From Candidatus Altimarinota bacterium (GTDB lineage Bacteria > Patescibacteriota > Gracilibacteria > BD1-5 > UBA2023), in contig CALREC010000056.1 of assembly GCA_943355085.1 (NCBI GenBank), forward strand, positions 1-5,556: a stretch of 5,556 nucleotides of DNA, in the 5' to 3' direction. The number at the start of each line of letters is the position of its first letter. The first letter of the stretch is position 1. A model generated the notes under the pieces. It did no database searches. It was not told the origin of the DNA and saw nothing but the letters and a program-made list of their open reading frames with translations. The position numbers and the translations under genes are program-made. Positions 1-5,124 of the stretch are shown here, piece by piece.

Positions 1-1596
1 ATCCAAAAAGCACTCGATATCGCATACGTCAAAAACTCCAGGTACCCAACTCCCACCTGAGGTACCGGAATCACTTTCTCCTGAGGACCTGTCTGGACTC
101 AAGGATCTATCGGAGACTCCGTCATAACCACTCTTGGCTGACTTGGTATAAAGATGAGCAAGCAACCAACTGATCCTAAGTATACCAACACTGAGTATGC
201 CTACTCACTCTTGAATAATGGAAAGGAGTACCAGATAGGTGCGGTCGTAGAGGATAGAAGTACTGCATTTACTTCCCCCTCGGATGAGGGGGATTGAGGG
301 GGAGTCTTCACTAAGGCCTACGCAGCTACCGAACCGCTCTCTGCCTACCTGGTCGGAAACTATAACGGACTCCTCGCTAAATCAGTAACCTGAACGACCA
401 CCTACTACCTCACTCTCCCGAGTATCTTGCTCCAAGATATCTCTTCACCCGAGACTACAGAACTCACGAATCAAACTACCCAATCCGGAAATCTCGTCCT
501 CCACAAGAAGTGAAATCTCCCTCATACCTACCGGGCACAAGGTATCTCATCCATCACCTATGGAACTCTAGATCAAGTGACCTTTGAACCTCTCAGGAGT
601 TCTAACTTACTCACGAGTGGAAATGGAATAGTGGCTCTTGCCCTTCCAGCCACAACACCTCTCGATTCCAGCACGGCCAATACTCTCATGTCCAACACAT
701 ACACTCTCTACTCCAATTCAAATATCACATCTGATACCGTAGGAGCCCCTCCTGTTTTTTCTCTCATAGTAGGCGGAAGTGGAAGTACAGCTCTTATGAA
801 TCTGTATAATGCAACACTGATAAAAAGTCTGGGAGAAGGAGTCGTGATTACTGGTGCCAATAAAGGTTGAGGTACTCCTGTTTTCACTTGCGGAACTTCC
901 ACGGTTACTGGCCGTTCTCCCGATACCACGATATACCAAACGGTCAGAGCTCTCGATCGCAATTGTTGGCTTAAGAGTAATCTTGGTACTGCCAATGTTG
1001 CGATCACATCCGATGACTCTGCAGCCTATGGGTGGCTCTACCAATGGGGGCGACTCACGGATGGTCATCAGATAACCACAAGTACGCTCTTCGCCACTCA
1101 AAGTGAAAATGATAACCCCAATCATCCTAATTTTATAATAAATTTTTCTGATTGGCGCTCCATACAAAATGATACACTGAGTACCACTTGGGGTGGTGCG
1201 AATGGAACTAGCAGTCCTTGTCCCGCTGATTGGCGTTTGCCAACCAAAGAGGAATGGACAACTCTTGTAAGAAGTGAAAATATTACTAACGCGGCTACTG
1301 CATTTATCTCTTCTTTGAAACTTACACTAGCAGGCATTCGCACTTATGCCGAAGTAGATGGCGGCCCCCCTGCCGGTTCGATGTTTTTTCAGGGTCGTAT
1401 TGGTGCATACTGGTCCTCGTCCATATCCGATTTGAATTCGTACTTCTTGGATACTCAACGTATAGGACTTAGGACTATTGTTCGGTCATACGGGTTCTCT
1501 GTGCGTTGTCTCAAAGACTCGGTACCATCAGAGGAGATCCCATCAGAGGAGATCCCCCCATCCCCGAAAGAATCTCCTAAGGAGGGATTAAAATAA
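1..1596 (+). CDS. FISUMP-domain surface protein, 5'-truncated (code 25)
   Basis: This is the C-terminal 531 codons of a larger protein; the start lies before the window. It reads openly from base 1 to the TAA at 1594-1596 only if TGA is glycine. Seven in-frame TGAs occur, at 58, 82, 139, 295, 391, 511 and 868. Residues about 1-300 are rich in Thr, Ser, Gly and Tyr, with no recognisable catalytic motif, as in secreted adhesin-like proteins. From about residue 310 the pattern matches the FISUMP domain (Fibrobacter succinogenes major paralogous domain): a YQTVRALDRNCWLKSNLGT segment, then YGWLYQWGR, CPADWRLPTKEEW, a YWSSS segment and finally YGFSVRCLKDS. The tail is short and rich in Pro, Glu, Ser and Lys, with a duplicated PSEEI. 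FISUMP proteins are thought to be exported and surface-exposed, but their function is poorly defined. The signal peptide, if any, is outside the window. The C-terminal module contains no TGA, unlike the first half. The domain call is fairly secure; the biological role is unknown. Confidence 0.85.
272..303. repeat. GC-rich palindromic repeat inside the FISUMP gene
   Basis: CCCCCTC (275-281) and GAGGGGG (286-292) form a perfect 7-bp stem around a GGAT loop, and a second GAGGGGG-like arm follows at 296-302. The element sits in frame and encodes a short SPSDEGDGG stretch that includes one TGA glycine codon. Its reverse complement has the same layout as the intergenic palindrome near 3220-3254 (C-run, AAT, C-run, short spacer, G-rich arm). 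It may belong to a dispersed REP-like family that has entered a coding region. Membership rests on two imperfect copies only. Confidence 0.5.
1525..1554 (+). repeat. 15-bp in-frame tandem duplication (PSEEI x2)
   Basis: Two exact, adjacent copies of CCATCAGAGGAGATC lie at 1525-1539 and 1540-1554 and encode PSEEI-PSEEI in the acidic C-terminal tail of the surface protein. A further CCATCC follows, and the tail continues with Pro, Ser and Lys-Glu repeats. The exact identity suggests a recent slippage duplication that keeps the frame. Confidence 0.85.
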
Positions 1597-1734
1597 TATA
1601 GAGAATCTATACCATATGCCTAATGCAGGTTTTTATCCTATATATTTCCCTTAAAATACAAGAAATTTGCTCTAAAACAGCACACGATTTTTTCTATTTA
1701 CCCCAAAATTTTTAGAATGAATCAATAAATATAA
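1597..1734. other. AT-rich intergenic region without a gene
   Basis: Nothing coding is visible on either strand between the FISUMP stop codon and the terminator hairpin. A weak hairpin (TATAGA, GAA loop, TCTATA, 1597-1611) directly follows the stop codon but has no T-tract. The rest is A/T-rich sequence without recognisable motifs. Confidence 0.6.
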
Positions 1735-1780
1735 TAAAATTCCTATCATAAACACATGATAGGAATTTTTGGATTTTTTT
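1735..1780. terminator. Intrinsic terminator, probably bidirectional
   Basis: A perfect 14-bp inverted repeat, 1736-1749 (starting AAAATTCCTATCA) against 1756-1769, encloses the 6-nt loop AAACAC. On the plus strand it is followed by TTTTT and, after GGA, a second run of seven Ts, which fits a terminator for the FISUMP transcript. On the minus strand the arm ends in TTTTATTATA and lies about 10 nt past the encoded CCA of the tRNA gene, so it can also end the tRNA transcript. The convergent arrangement of surface-protein gene and tRNA supports this double use. Confidence 0.8.
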
Positions 1781-1854
1781 GGTTGCGGAGGTACGAATCG
1801 AACGTACGACCTCAAGGTTATGAGCCTTGCGAGCTACCACTGCTCTACTCCGCG
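1780..1854 (-). tRNA. Initiator tRNA-fMet (anticodon CAU)
   Basis: The reverse complement folds as a complete 75-nt cloverleaf with encoded CCA: acceptor CGCGGAG/CTCCGCA, D stem GAGC/GCTC with a 7-nt loop, anticodon stem CAAGG/CCTTG with loop CTCATAA (anticodon at 1820-1822), variable loop AGGTC, and T stem GTACG/CGTAC with loop TTCGATT. Two bacterial initiator hallmarks are visible: the C1 x A72 mismatch at the end of the acceptor, which normally permits formylation and excludes EF-Tu, and A11:U24 in the D stem. This makes it fMet and not elongator Met or Ile2. One feature is odd: the three consecutive G:C pairs normal in the initiator anticodon stem are reduced to two, since 29:41 is A:U. 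It is the only minus-strand gene recognised here. Confidence 0.95.
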
Positions 1855-1883
1855 ATATATTTTTCACTTAAGAAAGTAACATT

Positions 1884-1910
1884 AGTATATAGAAAACTAC
1901 AAAAATGCAA
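1884..1910 (-). promoter_or_regulatory. Candidate promoter for the initiator tRNA
   Basis: Read on the minus strand, TTGCAT (1905-1910) and TATACT (1884-1889) resemble -35 and -10 boxes, separated by 15 nt, which is shorter than the usual 16-18. Transcription would begin about 25 nt before the mature tRNA 5' end. The -10 is good and the spacing is poor. The upstream 25-bp repeats offer competing boxes. Confidence 0.35.
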
Positions 1911-1920
1911 AAGATTTTTT

Positions 1921-1975
1921 GTGTAGCATAAAAAGTTAAAATGTTGTGTAGCATAAAAAGTTAAAATGTTGTGTA
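1921..1975. repeat. Two exact 25-bp tandem repeats upstream of tRNA-fMet and trpS
   Basis: A 25-bp unit beginning GTGTAGCATAAAAAG occurs twice without mismatch (1921-1945 and 1946-1970), followed by the first five bases of a third copy (GTGTA, 1971-1975). On the minus strand each unit carries TATGCT (AGCATA at 1925-1930 and 1950-1955). The distal TATGCT lies 16 nt from TTTACA (1972-1977), a good -35/-10 pair, and the proximal one has a weaker GCTACA at the same spacing. The repeat may therefore be a duplicated promoter serving the tRNA, but no open reading frame or known repeat family identifies it. Confidence 0.9.
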
Positions 1976-2015
1976 AAATGTATTGTACCCGCTACGATTC
2001 CATCTCAGAAAATGC

Positions 2016-2057
2016 TTGACTTAAAAAAGAAATCGATACACTGAAAGATGATCATCT
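2016..2057 (+). promoter_or_regulatory. Candidate trpS promoter with adjacent palindrome
   Basis: TTGACT (2016-2021) is a strong -35-like box. TACACT (2037-2042), 15 nt downstream, is the best -10 candidate, though the spacing is short. A perfect 12-bp palindrome, AGATGATCATCT (2046-2057), lies at the expected transcription start and could be an operator. It does not match the inverted repeat before the TrpR-like gene. The remaining leader up to the trpS ATG is AT-rich and has no Shine-Dalgarno sequence. Confidence 0.45.
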
Positions 2058-2093
2058 CTGAGTTTTTCATTTATATATCATTTTTTTATTATC

Positions 2094-3200
2094 ATGACTA
2101 CACTGAGACAAAATGAAGATAAAACCCCACATATTATACATGGAATCGAAGGGCTCAAGCGAGAACTTTCTGAAAAGCCCCTCATATGTTTGACTGGAAT
2201 GCGTCCAACCGGGAAGCTCCATCTTGGTCACTATGTTGGAGCCCTCAGGAGTTGGATAGAGATGGAAAAGATTCCAAATATGAGGAACTATTTCCTCATC
2301 GCTGACTATCAGGCGCTCGGAGATTACTTGGATGACCCGGAAAAAATTCGACAATCGGTGGTAGATATCGTCATTGATTGGCTCTCAGTTGGCTTGGATC
2401 CCAAGAAATCTTGTTTTATCGTTCAGAGCTATGTTCCGGAGTTTGCGGAACTTGCATTCTATCTCAATATGTTTGCTACCTACACCGAAGTTATGAGAAA
2501 CCCAACTCTCAAAGACGAGATTGCAAAAATCGAAAAACGAGAAACCAATAATACTCTGAGTATGTGATTTATTAATTACCCTATCAGTCAGGTAGCGGAT
2601 ATTCTTTTGCCACGTGGTGACATCGTTCCTGTTTGAGAAGATCAGGTTCCGCATATAGAACTTGCAAGAAAAATTATTGATCGAGTGAATAAAAAAACAG
2701 GAGCTCACTTTCCACTCCCTCGCGCACTGATTTCTGAAACCCCCCGCCTGGTTGGTATAGATGGAAAAGACAAGATGAGTAAAAGTCTCGGAAATGCTAT
2801 TATGATCTCAGATTCTCTGGCAGAAATTCAAAAAAAAGTTCAGAAAATGTACACCGATCCTCATAAAACCTCCATAGATGCTCCAGGAAATACAGAAAAT
2901 CATGTCGTATTTATGTATCTTGATATATTTCACGAAGATAAAAATCTCATAGAAAATCTCAAGGTTCGCTATCGAGCATGAGGATCTGACTCTATCTGAG
3001 ATGGCGAAGTCAAGAAACTTCTGGTAACGACACTCGATGCATTTATATCACCTATTCGTGAGAAGCGTGCTTACTATGAAGCTCATCCACAATTGATCAA
3101 GGCTATTATTGACGAGGGTGCGGAGAGATTTCGAAGTGAAGCCCAGGAAGTGCTTCTGGAACTCAAGAGTAAGATGAAGATTTTAAATTATGGAGGATAA
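2094..3200 (+). CDS. trpS: Tryptophanyl-tRNA synthetase (code 25)
   Basis: This cytosolic class I aminoacyl-tRNA synthetase charges tRNA-Trp with tryptophan using ATP. The 368-residue product shows the TrpRS hallmarks in order: TGMRPTGKLHLGHYVGALRSW (HIGH-type motif H43-LG-H46), MRNPTLKDEI, the segment FINYPISQVADILL, then VPVGEDQ, and KMSKS at 227-231, followed by the helical C-terminal anticodon-binding part containing PIREKRAYYEAHP. Four TGA codons (2565, 2634, 2979, 2997) encode Gly158, Gly181, Gly296 and Gly302; Gly181 is the family's conserved G of GEDQ. The TAA at 3198 ends the gene. The ATG at 2094 is the only sensible start: an in-frame TAA lies at 2022 and no other start codon intervenes. 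It gives about 28 residues before the catalytic core, a modest N-terminal extension relative to typical bacterial TrpRS. The TGMRPTGKLHLGH form resembles the RPTGKLHLGH subgroup of TrpRS. It starts a co-directional block with the CYTH and TrpR-like genes. Confidence 0.97.
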
Positions 3201-3218
3201 TATTATTTCCAATGCCTC

Positions 3219-3255
3219 ATCCCTAATCCCCCCCCCCTTTAAAGGAGAGAGGGAA
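3219..3255. repeat. Intergenic GC-rich palindrome with C10 run
   Basis: Outer arms TCCCT (3220-3224) and AGGGA (3250-3254) pair, a run of ten Cs spans 3228-3237, and CCTTTAAAGG (3236-3245) is a central palindrome. The element lies between trpS and the CYTH gene. It is not followed by a T-tract on the plus strand, but the minus-strand reading ends GGGATGAGG, so it is not a normal intrinsic terminator on either strand. The layout resembles the inverted element at 272-303. It looks like a decayed copy of a dispersed repeat; the C10 run is also a likely slippage or sequencing-error site. Confidence 0.55.
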
Positions 3256-3289
3256 AAATAAGGAGTATATGCTTAATTATTATTAAAAC

Positions 3290-3856
3290 ATGCAAAAAGA
3301 AATCGAAATAAAGTTTCTCTCAGTAGATAAAGAGCTTATTCGTACACAGCTCTTGGAACAGGGATTTGTATGCACGGTTCGGGAATTTCTCATGAAAAGA
3401 AAAAAGTTCCATCCTCTATCAACTGATAAAAATGAGTGGTTCCGTGTCAGAAAAGAATCGGATAAGATTACTATGACATACAAGTGCATACATTCAAATG
3501 ATCTGTCTGGAACAGAAGAAGCGGAAATCACTGTCGATGATTTCGATAATACTACTGAGATACTTCTAAAAACCGGCCTCCGAAATACTTCCACTCAAGA
3601 AAATCTTCGGGAAGTTTGGAGGACTGGGGAAGTGGAAATATGTATAGATACTTGGCCTGGACTACGTCCTTATATAGAGATCGAGGCCCCAACAGAAAAG
3701 CAGGTAATTTTCATGGTAGAGAAATTCTGACTACATTTTGAAGAAGGGGTATATGGTTGATCAGAAGCTGCTTATGAAAAAGAACTCTGAATTCCTGTTT
3801 CTGAGCTCGTGACTCTCTCGGAAATAACTTTCGAAAATCCTCCGAAGAAAAGATAA
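3290..3856 (+). CDS. CYTH-domain protein (class IV adenylate cyclase/triphosphatase-like)
   Basis: The 188-residue product begins MQKEIEIKF, which holds the ExExK signature (E4, E6, K8) of the CYTH fold. It continues with basic strands typical of the triphosphate-binding tunnel (WFRVRKE near 50-56, TYK near 63-65), acidic strands (EAEITV) and the segment IDTWPGLRPYIEIEAP, characteristic of the class IV adenylate cyclase-like branch. The C-terminal part, with VYGGSEAAYEKELGIP, is recovered only by reading TGA as Gly at 3728, 3758 and 3788; the TAA at 3854 is the true stop. CYTH enzymes hydrolyse or cyclise triphosphate substrates with divalent metals, and the substrate cannot be told from sequence. 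The ATG at 3290 is chosen because the ExExK motif must lie near the N-terminus and an upstream in-frame ATG (3269) runs into TAA at 3284. A GGAG at 3262 is too far away to serve as its Shine-Dalgarno. Eighty-nine bp separate it from trpS, and co-transcription is possible. Confidence 0.9.
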
Positions 3857-3880
3857 TATTTTGCTTTTTCATAAATTCTT

Positions 3881-3913
3881 TTGACTTTTCACTTTATCTG
3901 GATAAAGTACACT
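3881..3913 (+). promoter_or_regulatory. Promoter with 18-bp operator-like inverted repeat
   Basis: TTGACT (3881-3886) and TAAAGT (3903-3908), 16 nt apart, form a plausible promoter for the TrpR-like gene; TACACT (3908-3913) is an alternative -10. A perfect inverted repeat, ACTTTATC-TG-GATAAAGT (3891-3908), fills the spacer and covers the -10. A dimeric TrpR-family regulator would be expected to bind such a site, so this is a candidate autoregulatory operator. The half-site ACTTTATC recurs at 4347-4354, just before the terminator ahead of the acetyltransferase gene, and GATAAAGT at 4975-4982 inside that gene. Confidence 0.6.
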
Positions 3914-3939
3914 CAAATACTTTACTAAACTAAAGCCAA

Positions 3940-4233
3940 ATGGAAATAGAACTCAGAAATACTTGCCAAGAGATCAGTCTCGCGCTTTCGCTCATGAAAG
4001 ACGAGCCCGAAGTCTTCTCTTTCCTCAGGGATCTCCTCACCGAAAGCGAGATTCGAGAGTTTTCCAATCGCTTCCGTGTAGCTCGTATGCTTCAGGAGTG
4101 AGTATCCTACAAGACTATTGAAGGGGAGACCGGCATGAGCTCGACGACCATCGCACGCATTTCCAAGTTTCTAAAGTGAGAAAATCACGGGTACGCCCGT
4201 GCACTCTCTCTACTCGATTTAAATTCAAAATAA
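3940..4233 (+). CDS. TrpR-like transcriptional regulator (YerC/YecD type)
   Basis: This 97-residue, all-helical DNA-binding protein matches the TrpR/YerC/YecD family. An N-terminal helical part with FLRDLLTESEIREFSNRF is followed by the helix-turn-helix region RMLQEGVSYKTIEGETGMSS, then TTIARISKFLKG and the closing ENHGYARAL. TGA encodes Gly54 (4099-4101), in the E-G-x-S-Y turn before the helix-turn-helix, and Gly80 (4177-4179), in the K-G segment after the recognition helix. Both positions are commonly Gly in this family. The stop is TAA at 4231. Length fits the family, which is about 90-105 residues. TrpR itself binds tryptophan as corepressor, but the ligand of YerC-type members is not established, so a tryptophan link from the nearby trpS is only suggestive. 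The ATG at 3940 follows its own promoter and inverted repeat; the leader has no Shine-Dalgarno sequence. Confidence 0.9.
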
Positions 4234-4242
4234 TTCTATACT
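4214..4242 (+). promoter_or_regulatory. Candidate promoter for the leader ORF and GNAT/M14 genes
   Basis: TATACT (4237-4242) is a good -10 box. TCGATT (4214-4219) lies 17 nt upstream as a weak -35 and overlaps the end of the TrpR-like gene. Transcription would start near 4249, leaving only about five bases before the leader ATG at 4255. If correct, the leader ORF is nearly leaderless. Read-through from the regulator gene is an alternative source of this transcript. Confidence 0.45.
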
Positions 4243-4254
4243 AACTTTCACACT

Positions 4255-4314
4255 ATGAACCGCAAACAATTTCTTATCAATACTCGTCATCAACACTTCC
4301 TGCATCGGCGGTAG
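4255..4314 (+). CDS. Putative 19-residue leader peptide
   Basis: A short ORF runs from ATG 4255 to TAG 4312 and encodes MNRKQFLINTRHQHFLHRR, with four Arg and three His among 19 residues. Arg and His cluster in the last nine positions, ending in two consecutive CGG codons. It matches no protein I recognise. Its position supports a regulatory role: it follows a TATACT -10 box, its last two codons overlap a GGCGG segment able to pair with the downstream terminator arm, and it precedes a hairpin and an intrinsic terminator in front of the GNAT gene. The bases before its ATG (CTTTC then 5 nt) resemble those before the GNAT start. By analogy with amino-acid leader peptides it could sense charging of Arg or His tRNA. 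A chance ORF remains possible, and no translation evidence is visible. Confidence 0.5.
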   Translation: MNRKQFLINTRHQHFLHRR

Positions 4315-4377
4315 GTATTTTTGTGCGGATTTTTCCGTACCAACAAACTTTATCCGCCAATATTTGGCGGATTTTTT
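4307..4377 (+). terminator. Intrinsic terminator with competing hairpins (candidate attenuator)
   Basis: ATCCGCCAA (4352-4360), loop TAT and TTGGCGGAT (4364-4372) form a perfect 9-bp stem followed by TTTTT, a textbook intrinsic terminator. Upstream, GTGCGGA (4323-4329) and TCCGTAC (4334-4340) form a 7-bp hairpin with one G.U pair and a TTTT loop. GCGGAT (4325-4330) is exactly complementary to ATCCGC (4352-4357), so it can instead block the terminator; GGCGG (4307-4311), within the end of the leader ORF, is complementary to CCGCC (4354-4358) as well. These alternatives are what an attenuator needs. The T-tract ends only 27 nt before the GNAT ATG. A simple terminator for the repressor gene remains possible if a promoter lies just after it: TTTAAT at 4381-4386 is a -10-like box, but no good -35 is seen. 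Confidence 0.75.
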
Positions 4378-4404
4378 ATATTTAATTTCCTAAACTTTCT
4401 TATT

Positions 4405-5112
4405 ATGAAAACAATTATCGACACTACAAGTTATCCCGTTCTCGAACAGAATGGATTTCAATCGATTTCACTCGATTTGAATAATGTATCCACCTTTCAA
4501 TCATGACTTATCAGGGCCTATAAAGACGTATTTAATGCTTCCGCATGGCGTGAATGAGTAAAATGCAGAGCTGGATGTGGGTATAAATCTACCTTTGAAG
4601 AAGGTCCCTTAACGTGTCCAGATTGTTCTGGTGATATTGAAGATTATTACTCCGATGCAGAGATTGTCGAGTCAGTACTCTCAGTTATGAGTAAAACCTA
4701 TTTTCAATGTCTCATACTTCTGAAAAACGATGCAGTGGCAGGATTTACTTGGGGGTGGCAGGATTCTCTTGAAAATATCAATGCAACAAAACTCGGACTT
4801 TCAGAGAATGAATGAAAATTTCAAAAACTCTCTGAGAATCTCATAAATAATGATATTGGAGATAAAGATAAGTGGTACTATCAGTCTGAAACAGGAATCG
4901 TACCAGCATATAGGACTCGCTGAGTCGGTGCAGCACTTGTATGAATCAATGAAAACCTTCTTCAGTCAAACAAGGATAAAGTATCCGCTATTATCCAGAG
5001 AACGAGTCGAAATTCGCCCATGTTCTCAATCCGTAAAAATCTTTGATACACCGAAGTGTTTTCTTACAATGATGTAGACGAACGAGTACTTTTTGCAAAA
5101 AATAATTTCTAA
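4405..5112 (+). CDS. GNAT-family N-acetyltransferase with zinc ribbon
   Basis: The 235-residue product reads through only with TGA as Gly, at 4504, 4555, 4813, 4921, 4942 and 5044, and ends at TAA 5110. The C-terminal half carries the GNAT acetyl-CoA loop R-T-R-G-V-G-A (Arg170 to Ala176, fitting Q/RxxGxG/A), whose first conserved Gly is the TGA at 4921. It is followed by ALVGINENLL and a closing strand region with IRKNLGYTEVF. The N-terminal half has AYKDVFNASAW, then a probable zinc-binding ribbon with C54-x3-C58 and C71-x2-C74, inserted before the FTWGW strand. GNAT enzymes move acetyl groups from acetyl-CoA to amines; the acceptor here is unknown. The ATG at 4405 is chosen because the same frame further upstream runs back through the terminator hairpin. 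No Shine-Dalgarno is seen. The gene lies behind the putative attenuator and 12 bp before an amidohydrolase gene, so the two are likely co-transcribed. Confidence 0.88.
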
Positions 5113-5124
5113 TCCTTGTCTCAT

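Noticed and set aside
718..1167. Long minus-strand open frames opposite the FISUMP gene
   Set aside because: They show no recognisable motif and lie antisense to a gene with clear domain signatures; they are shadows of that gene.
1597..1611. Hairpin TATAGA-GAA-TCTATA after the FISUMP stop as a terminator
   Set aside because: It is a weak all-A/T-rich 6-bp stem without a T-tract; the 14-bp hairpin at 1736-1769 is far better.
1921..1975. CRISPR array
   Set aside because: The 25-bp units are directly adjacent without spacers and occur only twice.
2565..2684. trpS as a frameshifted or nonsense-interrupted pseudogene
   Set aside because: The interruptions are TGA codons in an unbroken frame at conserved glycines; with TGA as Gly the enzyme is complete, with HIGH and KMSKS motifs intact.
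3262..3284. AAGGAGTATATG at 3260-3271 as Shine-Dalgarno and start of the CYTH gene
   Set aside because: The ATG at 3269 is in frame with the CYTH gene but meets TAA at 3284 after five codons, so it cannot start the protein; a short regulatory uORF is not supported.
4255..4314. Trp-operon type leader peptide regulated by tryptophan
   Set aside because: The ORF contains no Trp codon; if it senses an amino acid, Arg or His fits better.
4321..4404. N-terminal extension of the GNAT protein upstream of 4405
   Set aside because: The extended frame would translate the terminator hairpin and T-tract, giving a Phe-rich stretch with no family similarity.
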